Shown one piece after another: positions 46,247 through 57,050 of a stretch of DNA of 64,000 bases. Position 1 is the stretch's first letter. Each line of letters begins with the position of its first letter. Source of the stretch: Ilyonectria destructans (Eukaryota; Ascomycota; Sordariomycetes; Hypocreales; Nectriaceae); contig JAHEWK010000005.1 in NCBI GenBank assembly GCA_020740775.1, positions 1,736,001 to 1,800,000 on the forward strand, read 5' to 3'. The notes beneath the pieces are model-generated. The model saw only the letters and a list, made by a program, of their open reading frames with translations, did no database searches and was not told where the DNA came from. A program made the translations under genes and the position numbers.

Positions 46247-49200
46247 TTAATTTGAAGCGCTTGTGGATGAGTTGTAGAAATACAACAGGAGGCGTTCTGA
46301 TCCACGTCGATCGGGATGCCTGTCTACTAAGATCCTCTGGCGTATTGCAACTACCTCTTCAAGCAGCTGGACTGCTTTCTCCACCTGCCCGTTGGCATAG
46401 TATGCCCTTGCAAGCTCGTGTTGTGATGTCAGTCGATCTGGGTGTCCGTCTGCTAAGGTCCTCTCTTTTATTGCGACTACCTCTTCAAGCAGCTGGACGG
46501 CTTCCTCTACCTGCCCGTTCGCAAGGTATGCTCCTGCAAGCTCGTGTTGTGATGCTAGTCGATCTGGGTGTCTGTCTGCTAAGGTCTCTTGTACTGCAAC
46601 TACCTCTTCAAATAGCTGGACGGCTTCCTCTACCTGCCCGTTCGCAAGGTATGCTCCTGCAAGCTCGTGTTGTGATGCTAGTCGATCTGGGTGTCTGTCT
46701 GCTAAGGTCTCTTGTACTGCAACTACCTCTTCAAATAGCTGGACGGCTTCCTCCACCTGCCCGTTAGCAAGATATGCTCTTGCAAGCTCGTGTTGTGATG
46801 TCAGTCGATCTGGGTGTCTGTCTGCTAAGGTCCTCTCTTGTACTGCAACTACCTCTTCAAGCAACTGGACGGCTTCCTCTACCTGCCCGTTCGCAAGGTA
46901 TGCTCCTGCAAGCTCGTGTTGTGATGCCAGTCGAGATGGGTGCTTGTCCGCTAAGGCCCTCTCTTGTATTGTTACCACCTTCTTGAACATCCTGACTGCC
47001 TCAGTAGTTCTTCCATCCGCAAATAAACACCTCCCTACCCAGAAGCCTAGGTTGGTAAATTCCTCCTCTTCAATTTCTACGCTCACTCGAAGCACATTGA
47101 GTGCATGTGGTAGATATTGCTGCCATACCTCACGTTTCTCCCATTCGCCATCTGGAAATACCATCTCCAGATGCTTAATTGCATCCCACTTGACCTTTTC
47201 TGCAATTCCCTGTTCTTCAATCCACAACTGCGTTGCCAGATAGACCAGCCTATGCATGTCGAACATATAGCCGTCCTCTCTTCTAGCTAGAAAGCTATAT
47301 CCGCAAAGGGTACCGATTGCTTGCATCAGCTTTTGTTCCGATCCAACATCGGGTAGGATAGACCGAGGTATAGCCCTTGGTTCCAGACATGCTATAAATA
47401 GCAGCAGTTTTATCGCAGACTCGTCGGTTGTACTAATTTGGTGGAATGATATATGCCACGTGGTGGTCACTGCATCCTGTGTGTGTCTGTATCGAGTGCT
47501 GTCTCGAAAGTCGCTGCTCATCAACTCAATCCTATCCTGGTTGGTGTTTTTGAAGAGTCGGAGGTAGTCTGCGATGGTGACTTGGTTGGTATTTAGGTAA
47601 GCCACCGCCTGCGTAATCGCCAACGGGAGATACGTAAGCTCTCGGAGAAAGTCGGCCACAACTTGTTCATCCTTAAGGAGGTCTCTCTCGACCAGTGACT
47701 TCCCTAGGTAACTCTTTGCTTCTTCTTCGTTCATCTCTGGCAGCTCAAATAAGTCGTTGCCAGCAACTGAAACCGCTACCTTCCGAGTGCGCGTCGTGAA
47801 TAGAATCCGGCCTTCGTCGCTGGTTGGGAGGTAGTCGTACATGCTCCCTGATTGCCCTGAAGACTCGAAGAGAACATCAATGTCGTCAGCGTTATCGATA
47901 ATGAGAAACCACTTTCCCGCATCCTTCGAGTTGAGATGCCGCTGAACTGATTCTTTCGAATCCTCCTCGTTGACACGTTGTATCCCAACCTCTTTCATAA
48001 TCTCTGCGTGCGCCTGCTCGAAACTGGCATCGCTGAACGCCGGGACCCAAAAAACCGAGTAATCAGGCTTGGTTTCTTTGACCCAATACGCTAGTTGCAG
48101 AGCGACCTGGGTTTTGCCAATACCACCCAGTCCCACGAGTGCAACTCTCTGGTGTGTATGGGAGCTAAAGAGACTTTCTTGGAGCGTCCAGAGGATTTTG
48201 TTGCGTCCTACAAACCGTTTGTTCGTAGAGAATGGAACACAGAAGCACGATTTGCCTGCTATACATCAGTTATGAGGGCACAAGGGTGGATATTTCTGCA
48301 CTAACGGGTTGAAGGTGCTGCATCCGAGGATGTCCTGCCTGTATAGTATTAGCTATGAAACGCAACCATAGCAGTTCAATACTGACAACGCGGTGATGTT
48401 ACTTTCCCGGCATTCACAGTCTCTGGTTGTAGATGGTCATTCGGTGAAGTCTTTGACATGGGATTCTGTGCCGCCAGCGCTCTTGTTGCGAGGCCCCTGA
48501 GGCTTTCACACGCTTTGTCATATTCATGGTCCTGAGGCCCAAACTTGACTATGTTCGAGTGCGTACGGGCAATGGCACAAATATGCTCTGGGCCATTTTC
48601 CCAGGAACGGCAGTGTGTAGCTGAAGACTTGGTGACGAGGACTGCTTTCGGCCCCTCCATTTTCCAGTTGCCATGTTGATCCTGTTCTCTATTAGTGGAT
48701 GCGTTTTAATCGAGGGTGGACAAATATACTTTCTGCGCTGTTGGTGACTGGATTGTTTCGTAGAAGCATATGACTTCAGAGTTACCCTGTCTACCCAGTG
48801 CAGTGTGAAATTCTCGATGCTGGGTGCTGAGAATTTGAGAATTGATGCGACTAAGAGATTCGACAAGGAACCGATTCGGACTGTCTCCAACCATCGGGAT
48901 AAGTGAGCTGATATCCATGCCGTCATGTGGAACTCCAAAGAATGCGATTCCGTACACGGCCCGATTAAGTCGTGTATGGTCCTCTCTGTTAGACTTCGAC
49001 AATATGATCAGGGTCTATTAATTGAGTGAGCATTTCCAGACAGAGCTAAACATATCAATAAACTCACCTCCTTGACAATCAACCCTCCCAAGCTATGGGC
49101 AACGAAGATAATTGGCCTCACAGTTGGACCATCAAGTAGTGCAAGCAGGCTGTTGCAAAAAGAAGTTGCAAGATCCTCCAAGTTCTGTATGTTCTCGCTC

Positions 49201-49781
49201 TGTGCCACAGTCGATTCGTAGCCGTAGATCATCGTCCGCGCCATGGGGATATCAGAGGGCAGAGCATCTCGTAGCCACATGAAAGCTCCGCCTCGCTCTT
49301 TGAATGAACCAAAAGCATGTCCACCAAGCCCAGATATTGCAATGATACTATAACTATTAGTACATATATCTTTGGTAGGTCGATATACTTACTCGACCTT
49401 GTGGTCCTCTGGCGGCGGGGAGTAGAGGGTAGTGATACCAAGGAAGCCATCTTCAAGCACCAGGTATGGATTCCGAGGAGATCGATCCTCAGCTGGTAGG
49501 CTAAGGCGCCCGGTCTCATCTAGGTGAAGAGTCTGGAATGATAGAACGTTCGGGAAGGTGACAGTAGCAGTCTTGGTACGGCCATGCACCTCGCGGGTGA
49601 GTGACGCGATGTTTGGACCTGCAGAGCTTTGATGACCTTCCAGGAAAGATTTCAAGTCCTTCAATTCCCAGCGTATCGGTACACCGCGGATACGAAACGA
49701 CCTGTCGTCTCTAGGAGGGTTCCTAGTCTCTGGTGTCGGTGGAAATCTGTCAAGACGCTCGCCAGCACTTGGTTGATCCAT
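46247..49781 (-). CDS. NLR: RRM-like, SesB-like hydrolase, NB-ARC, TPR
   Basis: Six exons (49781..49393, 49347..49068, 49014..48730, 48681..48387, 48338..48306, 48255..46247) sum to 1096 aa. Residues about 25-95 start FRIRGVPIRWELKDLKSFLE and continue to KTATVTF, a beta-alpha-beta pattern resembling an RRM. Residues about 130-400 match the alpha/beta-hydrolase (lipase/SesB-like) N-terminus of fungal NLRs: DIIAISGLGGHAFGSF, nucleophile motif VAHSLGG (Ser about 213), FFGVPHDG and a late His in ARTHSNIVKF. The NB-ARC follows: FVGR, P-loop GLGGIGKTQ (about 468), Walker B KWFLIIDNADD, RILFTTRTR and LPLAITQAVAYL. About six TPR units of 42 aa end the protein. Such proteins act in non-self recognition and programmed cell death or immunity. 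The 33-nt exon 5 and its GTCAGT donor are the least certain part. Confidence 0.88.
46290..47010 (-). repeat. near-identical 126/123-bp TPR-coding repeat array
   Basis: Equivalent points (CGATCTGGGTG or a near match) fall at 46434, 46560, 46683, 46806 and 46932, spacings of 126, 123, 123 and 126 bp. The two 123-bp units are almost identical in DNA and share the same 3-nt loss (QET in place of QERT). Units encode AVQL(L/F)EEVVA...LADRHPDRL(A/T)SQHELA blocks. Confidence 0.93.
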
Positions 49782-50499
49782 GATGGTCGGTACGGAACGC
49801 TGATCAACACAAGCCAATCATGTAGCGGTTGGAATACCGTTTGTTTGTCTTTGAGCGTACTTAGTGGTCGCTTTCCTTTTCGCAAAAATTGAATGCGACG
49901 TCGGAGACGGAAATGGTGGGCGAGATGGATGAAGACAGCTACTGTCCCTGGGTTTGCGGGGGAAATGAGGGATGCATCTCGCGGGGAGCCTCAGCCAATC
50001 GACGCAGATGAGGCTGTGTCAACACGTGATGGGCGCCCTCCAGACAGGCTTGCTTTTTCTGACATGTTGGTTGATTGATGAAGCTTTGTAAGTGTATGTC
50101 GTAGAGGCCCACATATTTGTTGGAGGGACCAGGCGGCATACTACCTCCTTACCTACAAGTCATGAGTAAATAGGTACCCGTTGGAGCTCCTCTTTTGCCT
50201 CACTAGCTGAGTGGCTCAACAGCACTGAATTGGTAACACTACTTGCGGCCGTTCCTGCAGCTTCTATGCACGTAACGGCTTGCCGTAGTTGTGGGGAAAC
50301 CGTTGATAGCTCCACGCTGCACATAGCGGATAATGTAATTGTGGGCAAGCGTAGCAGATGGATCGAGGTGTCATGATCATTAATTGCTCTTTTTATTCAT
50401 GGGCTTTGACATTTTTTTCCTTTACTTGCTTTCAAAAATCCTTCCTGCCATGGCGTATGTCCATATTTAATCCCGTTCCCTCGCTCTTCCGCAATTAAC
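49782..50499. other. intergenic region, NLR promoter and FBP1 3' flank
   Basis: About 0.7 kb upstream of the NLR gene, AT-rich at 50380-50480, without a supported gene. Confidence 0.5.
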
Positions 50500-51688
50500 T
50501 CACTTGTGGAACTGCTTGACCCTCTCGACCTCATCGAAGCTACCCATGAAGATACCAGCCCTATCGTGGATGGTCTCGGGTACCACCTCGAGCATTCGGT
50601 TCATCTTGCTATCGACGGCCTGACCACCAGCTTGAAGAGAAACATTGTTAGCAAACCGGGAAACCCCAAAAATAGGCGAAACAAAGGCAAGACTTACCAT
50701 TCTCAAAGACCAGAGCCATAGGAGCGCACTCGTAAAGGATTCGGAGCTTGCCCTTGGGGCTCTTCTTGTCGGCAGGGTAGGCAAAGATACCTCCGTACAA
50801 CAGGGTTCGGTACGCATCGGCAACCATGCTACCGATGTATCGGGAGCTGTATGGCTTGCCGTTCTCCTGAGCCAGCTTGAGACCGTTGAAGTAGTTGATG
50901 GTCTTCTCCTCCCAGTACAATGAGTTACCCTCGTTAACGGAGTAGATGGCACGAGCCTTGGGGATGCGCATGTCGGGGTGGGACAGGATGAATTCGCCGA
51001 CGCCAGTGTCGAGGGTGAAACCGTTGACGGTGCCGCCCTTCATGGTCATGACGAGCTGCGAAGACGCACCGTACATGGTGAAACCGGCCGCAAGCAGCTC
51101 AGTGCCGGGCTTCAAGATATCCTCCTTGGTGCCCCTGGAGCCGGGAGGGAGCTTGTGGACAGCGAAAATGGTGCCGACCGAGACACCGGCGTCGAGGTTG
51201 GAGGAACCATCAATGGGGTCGCAGGCGACGGCGTAGTGGGCGTCAGTGCTGTCGCGGAAGTAAATAATTTCGTCCTCCTCCTCGGAGACTAGCAGGGCGC
51301 ATTTGCCCGAGGAGCGCATGGCCTCAATGAAGAGGTCATTGGAAATGACGTCGAGCTTCTTCTGGTCGTCTCCGGTGCTGTTGGAGGAACCGGCGAGACC
51401 GGTCAGGTTGATGAGGGTAGCTCGGCGGATGTAGTAGGCAATGGACTTGAAGGAGAATTGGAGGGCGTGGCAGAGGAGACTAGAGTAGACGGGTCAGTTG
51501 GTGGCCGATTGAAGCCGTCGGCATGAACGGCTGGTGGTGGGGGTGGGGTTGTGGTGGGGGAAGCCTTACGTGAAGTCACCGGTGGCCTCGTGGTGCTTAG
51601 CCTGCTCCTCAGTGAGGAAGCGGGTGAGGGTGACGATGTTGGTGTTGATCTTCTCAGACTCTTGCATCGTGTTGCCGTTGGTCGCCAT
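50500..51688 (-). CDS. FBP1: fructose-1,6-bisphosphatase
   Basis: Hydrolyses fructose-1,6-bisphosphate to fructose-6-phosphate, the committed cytosolic step of gluconeogenesis. Three minus-strand exons (51688..51570, 51479..50698, 50630..50500) give 343 aa, the normal size. The metal-binding active site is clear: VSEEEDE, then DPIDGSSNLDAG, and later SLYWEEKTINYFNGL and YIGSMVADAYRTLLYGGIFAYP around the substrate and AMP sites, then YECAPMALVFENAGG. The start ATG at 51688 begins MATNGNTMQES. The N-terminus lacks the Pro-Ser start of the yeast enzyme, so GID-type N-degron turnover would have to act differently; that is inference. It lies head to head with PEX11. FBP1 is glucose-repressed in fungi generally. 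Confidence 0.97.
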
Positions 51689-54007
51689 TGTGACTGAATG
51701 GGTAAAGGTTCGGCTGGAGAAGCGGATGAGGGGAGGCTTTGTAAGGAGGGGAAGCTAGAGTGGCGGGAGCTTAAGCCGAAGTACAAGGTTTCAACGTCAC
51801 GGGAGGAAGCCGACGTCGACAGAAGGGATTGCTGAAGAGAGGCGGAGAGGGTATCGTCAGGGCGGGGTAGTGAGAGGAATTGGAGGAATGGATAAAAGAG
51901 GAAGAGAAAGAAGAGGATCCAGAGAAAGTGAGAAGAAGAAAGTAGGGTCCGACGAGATAGGCCCGGGACGAGACGAGAATAGGAGCGTACCTCGAATCCA
52001 ATTCCCGGGGCTAGATGACCATGATACGCTCGGCATCCAGTGTCCAGAACCAAAACGGCTTGCAATCAAAACGACGAGGTCTCGTGGCCCGCCCGCCACA
52101 GGATCTGTCGCCCGTCGCTCGGGAACACACGCCCCTCGGCGGTAGCGTGACCCGCCCGCGTTCCCCCAGCCCGCCGGCTCTGGAGGACTATATTACGCAC
52201 TTTCAACCGCTCAACCGCCTGGGGGAGTCCCTTCAGGTCCCGACGGCGGGTTCGATTTGGAGGTCGATTGGGTCGCTGCCGGCCGAGGGGAAGCGTCGCA
52301 AGAGGATTTCCCGGGGCGTAGACGCTGCGGGAGCCGCTTGATGTTTGGGTCGGTCCCGGTTCTCCCCACATCTTGAGTAATTGGCGTCGCCGGCTCCAGT
52401 CCGCCGTCGGTGGAGTGGAGGGGCGCTTGGCTCAGCAAACTGCCTTTGAAAGGATGAAGGGGCCTGGAAGCCGCAGCGTGGAGCTCCATCCGGATGGCCC
52501 CCCATGTCCCGCATGTCCCACGGGGCTCATGGGCCGCCTTGAAGCCACGGCTAACGACTTTGTGCCTGCGCCTGTGACCTGTGAGCTTTGCCGCGGGCGT
52601 CCATTGTCAATTGTCATGAATCCAATGCTAGCTCCCATCTCCATCGTCGGGGGTACACCTCCGTGAATTCACCTTCCCCCGCCCCGGTGGGGGTGGCTCG
52701 CTCGGTCTTCGGCCGAGCCTGCATGTGGCTGTGTCCGGTCTGGGGGCCACACGGAAAAGACATCTGTTTGTGAGAGGGATCTAACTCTGCGGGAGGAGTG
52801 GACCAGCCCGGGGGGGGACGTCGGGAATGGAGACTTTGGGGGTTGAAGATTTGATGCCTGACATCGAACATCGATCATCTTGCTCGCCTGAGGCTGCCAG
52901 ATCAAGATGTCCTTGCATTGCATGTTATCACGTGTAACCCCGCCGCGCAATGCATTGCACATGTCGATCAGACCAGACCAAACCAGACCAGACCAGACAG
53001 ACCTCCCCATCGGGTTAATAGGTTATCCGGCCGGCCGGGGCTCTGAGAATGCAGAGGGAAAAGGAGAGCGAGGGAGGAGCTTTTAGGCAAGTCACCGCCC
53101 AGAAAAATGCGCCCTGTTGTGCTCTTTGCCCAGGAATTAATTAACCAACAGGCGACAGGTAATTACTGTACGGCCAAACCCCTGCCTCCCTTCCCTTGCC
53201 CTGGGATGGAAGTTCAGCGGCATCTGCATCGAACACCAGCTGCGCGACACCGAGGCAAAGCTCCTGAAGGGGGCTAATAAGGAACCACTGAGACACTGGC
53301 AGGACCACTGATAACGACCTCATGCCTCTGAGCCAGCGCCGCGGTCCACTGCGTGCCGCTGAAACAGCCGTGAGCGGCGCTGACCTCGGTATCGCGCCAG
53401 CACCTGTAATGCCCTGGAACCCGTTTTTGCGGGGGACTCGCGCCGAGCCAGCCAACCACGGCACCGCTGCGCCAGGGGTCCTCGTCGTTCCCTCACCCTT
53501 TATAATTCAGCGCTCTCGGGTGTGGACCTCGGCATGTGAAGCCGTCTCCATCGCCGTCCCTTCGGGCAAGTGTCCGACGCTGTGGACTGGGTTTCTTGTG
53601 CGCCATACGCAATCGCCCATAATAGCCCCATGCGCCAGATTCCCGATTCCCCAGCTTTTCTGTGTTGGACCTCGATTGCGACTCTGACACTGCGCGCGCT
53701 CCTTCCATCCAACCAGCCATTCTCCGATTTATCCGCCGCTTCCACCACGGCCGCTAACTTCGACTCCTCTCCTAACCTCCATCATCTCTATCACCACCAC
53801 TATCGGAACGTGAGCATTCCTTTACCGCGTCATCTATCATCGTCTTCATCGTCCCAATCGCCGTCGACTCCCGTATTGCCGCCATCTGCGTGAATCCACC
53901 CCATCCGTGACATTCGAGCTCGTCGCCGCGGCACGTGCCAGACTTCCGACATTCCGACATTCCGATAGCTTCCTCCTCCTCACATCACCACCAAAACCAC
54001 CGCAACC
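51689..54007. promoter_or_regulatory. shared FBP1-PEX11 upstream region with CCTCGG/CCGAGG sites
   Basis: About 2.3 kb between two divergent start codons. It holds five exact copies of the hexamer CCTCGG or its complement: 52135..52140, 52283..52288, 53250..53255, 53384..53389 and 53527..53532. In Aspergillus and Fusarium this hexamer is the core bound by FarA/FarB or CTF1-type zinc-cluster activators at fatty-acid-use and peroxisome genes. Several sites lie in the PEX11-proximal third. Function here is inferred from that knowledge. No gene is supported in the interval. Confidence 0.5.
52969..53003. repeat. interrupted (AGACC)n run
   Basis: About six AGACC-like units with one AAACC variant, in the FBP1-PEX11 intergenic region; the same motif as at 14626..14646. 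Confidence 0.8.
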
Positions 54008-54793
54008 ATGGTCGCCGACGCCCTCATCTACCACCCCTCGGTGGCCCACTACCTGCGCTTCATTGGCACCACCGTCGGCCGCGACAAGCTCCTCCGCATC
54101 GTGCAGTACTTTGCCCGCTTCTACGCCTGGTACCTGCTGCGCACCAACGGCACGACCACGGCCATCGCCCCCTGGGACGCCCTCAAGAAGCAGTTCGGCC
54201 TGGCCCGCAAGCTGCTGCGCATCGGCAAGAATGTCGAGCACTTCAAGGCCGCTGCCACCGCCGCCGACGCCAAGTCAAGCGACCCCGTCCTGCGGTACAC
54301 CTCGGTCGGCCGCCAGCTGGGCTACGCCGGCTACCTGACCTGCGATGCCGCCACCGTCCTCGATGCTGCCGGCGTCCGCAAGTGGGCCGGCGCGAAGCGC
54401 ATGCAGCAGGAGGCCTACCGCTTCTGGGCCATTGGCATCGTCTTCAGCGTCGTCGGTCAGCTCTACAAGCTGCACACCCTGCGACAACGCGAGGCCTTGG
54501 TCGACAAGAAGGATGGCGAGGGCGTCGTTGAGAGCAAGCGCATCTCTATGTAAGTACCTCCCTCCTGCGACTGCAACTCTACTCCTCGCGCAATACTGTA
54601 TGAACTTCCATGCTAACCTTCTCCCAGCGAGCGCTCTGCCAGCAAGCTCCAGCTCTTCTGCGACCTTTGCGACATGACCGTCCCCTTCTCCGGCGTCGGC
54701 TGGATCGCCTTCGACGATGGCGTCGTTGGTCTCACCGGAACCATCAGCAGTATTATCGGAGTCTACAGCCAATGGAAGAAGACAGCCGCCTAA
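54008..54793 (+). CDS. PEX11: peroxisomal membrane protein PEX11
   Basis: PEX11 elongates and tubulates the peroxisomal membrane before fission and controls peroxisome number, especially during growth on fatty acids. Two exons (54008..54549, 54628..54793) give 235 aa, the family norm. The N-terminus contains the conserved amphipathic region HYLRFIGTTVGRDKLLRIVQYFARFYAWYL, and the middle has LARKLLRIGKNVEHFKAA, LGYAGYLTCD and YRFWAIGIVFSV. The C-terminal exon ends CDLCDMTVPFSGVGW, then a hydrophobic stretch VGLTGTISSIIGVYSQWKK. The start lies in CAACCATGG, a near-optimal fungal context. The intron is AT/GTAAGT...CCCAG in phase. Confidence 0.96.
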
Positions 54794-55563
54794 ACGGAGT
54801 TATATACCCACCCGCCTCTGTCCTCCCACCATCCGACAAAACAAAACGCTCACACATCCATCCACCCATCCACACGCGCATCCTACGCACTCTTTCATAA
54901 TTTTATCCTCTCGCACAAACTGCAATGTCTTTTAGTGTATACTACAAGCAGGACGGGAGTAAACTGATCGGAGGCCGGTTGCTAGTCATATTCTCTTTTT
55001 GCCCGTGCAACTTTGCCATGCCATAGATTTTTTACTCGTTGGGACTCAATGAAACTTGCTTTTCCTTTTTGCCAAAGTCTGATTGTGCTTTTCGTTGCGA
55101 GAACTGCTGCCTTAACTCGAAACGAACGGTCCAAACGAAAGTAGCTATTTGTCCACCAAGATAACATATACGCACAAAAGGAAACAAAAGAGCCAAACGC
55201 GGAAGAAGTATCGCAGCCGTCCTGGTAATCATACACTGTGATCATATTACCCAAGTTCCCGTATTTGCAATCGCAGCGCCCCCTTCCAGTGCCATCTCCT
55301 TCGTTGTCTTCATCAAGCACAGTTCCGGTCCCACCACCTCATTCCAATCTCATATAACCGTATCGAAGAAGCGCTCTCTGGTCATGTCAAGTTATCCGCC
55401 GTACCTGCCTATCTGCTGCAAATCCCAGATCCAGTCCGTTCACTAGTCGAAAAAGAATGCGTATGCCACAGTTGGTGCATCCGAGCAGGGTAGTCATCTA
55501 GTACCGCCGGTCAAGGACAGTTCCCGCAAAACGCGCGGTTAAGCAGAGATAGGGAAATGGGGT
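54794..55563. other. convergent intergenic region
   Basis: Shared 3' flank of PEX11 (+) and the SR-protein gene (-). No gene is supported; a 112-codon minus frame (54982..55320) is not family-like. It could include a long 3' UTR of the SR gene. Confidence 0.5.
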
Positions 55564-57050
55564 TTACCAGTAACGCCCGCCACGCTCATACTCGCGCGGG
55601 TATCCTTCCCGCGGATATCCGCCCTCGCGGGGAGGGAAGTCTCGGGGAGGTCGGTCATAGGGTGGCCGGCCGTTGGCATAAGGGTCCGGTGGGGGAGGGT
55701 AGTCCCGGCGGTAAGGGTCGTCGTAACGTCCACGAGCAGCGGGGTACTCTTCCATGGGACGGCGAGGAGGCGATCGGTACCGAGCTCGGTCTTCGTAATA
55801 CTCGCGTCTTGGGCTTCGGTCGCGGTAACCATATCCGTCTCGACGGGGGCTGTAGCCACGAGGAGGGCCGCGGCGTTCATACTCGTCCATGGGAGGGGGG
55901 TAGGGTCGACGGCTGGGAGACCGGGAGCGTCCGCGCTCGCGCTGGGGTACATCAGGCTGGGTCTACATCTCCATGTCAGACGGTCATACTCGGAGCGGGG
56001 GAATACCACATTAGGTCATACGTCAGCAACACATTGAACCCGCTGTCCCTTGAACTCGCGGCCATCGAGCTTCTCCACAGCAGTCTTCAGGTCTGCAGCG
56101 GTCTCAAATTCGACAAATCTATCGATGCGCGGTTAATCGCCGTTCTCTCAGGGATGAAAGAATGATACGAGTTGTTAAACTTACCCTCGGCCGTTAGACT
56201 CTCGGCCAGTCTCAGAGTAGACAACGTCAAGGCTAGATTGACGGGCAAAGTCTTTGAGGTCCTATTTCCAGAATCCACGTAAGTCGCTGTCCAGGAGCAG
56301 GGTAATGCCGGGAAGTCCATGTAATCCACAAAATGAGAGCCATCGGTCAAGTCAAGAACCAGGGAGCAGGACCGGCAGGGTGGGGAGAAGCGGTCCAGAG
56401 TCGCCGTTCCCGAAACCGAGTCCTGGCGCAATCCCGACGGGTCGAGGCTATGGAAGCCGGAGCTCCGCGCGGGGCACAAAAGGGGGAGAGTCCATGGAGT
56501 CCAGCGATAAGCAACGGGAAGGGAAAACAGACCTGCCAACTGGTTTCGTTTGGAAGTCCCGTAATCTGCATCCGGTGAGGGGTTCGACGAGGCCGTGGCG
56601 CAGCGCGCTCATGGTTGCCGAAGGTGCCCTCCCGGTGCCGGGAACCGCGGGCAAACTGGACGGTGAGTCGTTCTCCCATAAAATCAGATCCGTCTTCGCG
56701 GCGAGGTTAGCCAGGGGGCGCAGAGCAGAGCGAGGTCTGGAGTGGTGACATACGAAAGGCTGCGGGCGCATAAGTCAGTATTCAGCGCAGAGGGCGGGGA
56801 GGGGAGCAACTTACCCGGGACAACGTCGCGGGCATCCATAGGGTCCTTGTATTCGATGAAGCCGAAGCCGTTCATCAGCTTGACCTCGGTGATTTCTCCG
56901 GTGCCATGAGTCGCAAAGTGAGCCTCAACATCGGCCTTGGTAGCTGTCGGCAGCGAGTCAGTGGCATAGCTAGCAGCGTCAGGGCTGTGAGTATGGACCA
57001 TTGCGAGGGAGGTTCCCCAGGTATAGCCGGGTGGCTGATACCTCCGTCAT
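55564..57050 (-). CDS. SR-type splicing factor with two RRMs and an RS/RGY tail
   Basis: Six minus-strand exons (57050..56999, 56943..56815, 56693..56533, 56261..56185, 56118..56022, 55956..55564) give 302 aa. RRM1 (about residues 7-75) has RNP2 RLYLGNLP and RNP1-like NGFGFIEY. RRM2 (about 100-172) has MQITGLP and NGRGFVEFE, and SWQDLKDFARQ, matching the SWQDLKD signature of the pseudo-RRM of SRSF1-type proteins. The tail (about 175-302) is Arg/Ser/Tyr/Pro-rich with RSRSPS and repeated YPRE/YRDR elements. S. pombe Srp2 is the best-known relative. It would act in the nucleus in exon definition and mRNA export. Intron 3 (56262..56532) is 271 nt, far longer than its neighbours. Intron 1 appears to have the weak donor GTCCAT. 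Confidence 0.92.

Noticed and set aside
46252..46767. 171-codon plus frame with internal repeats
   Set aside because: Antisense of the TPR array; its repeats simply mirror the NLR repeats.
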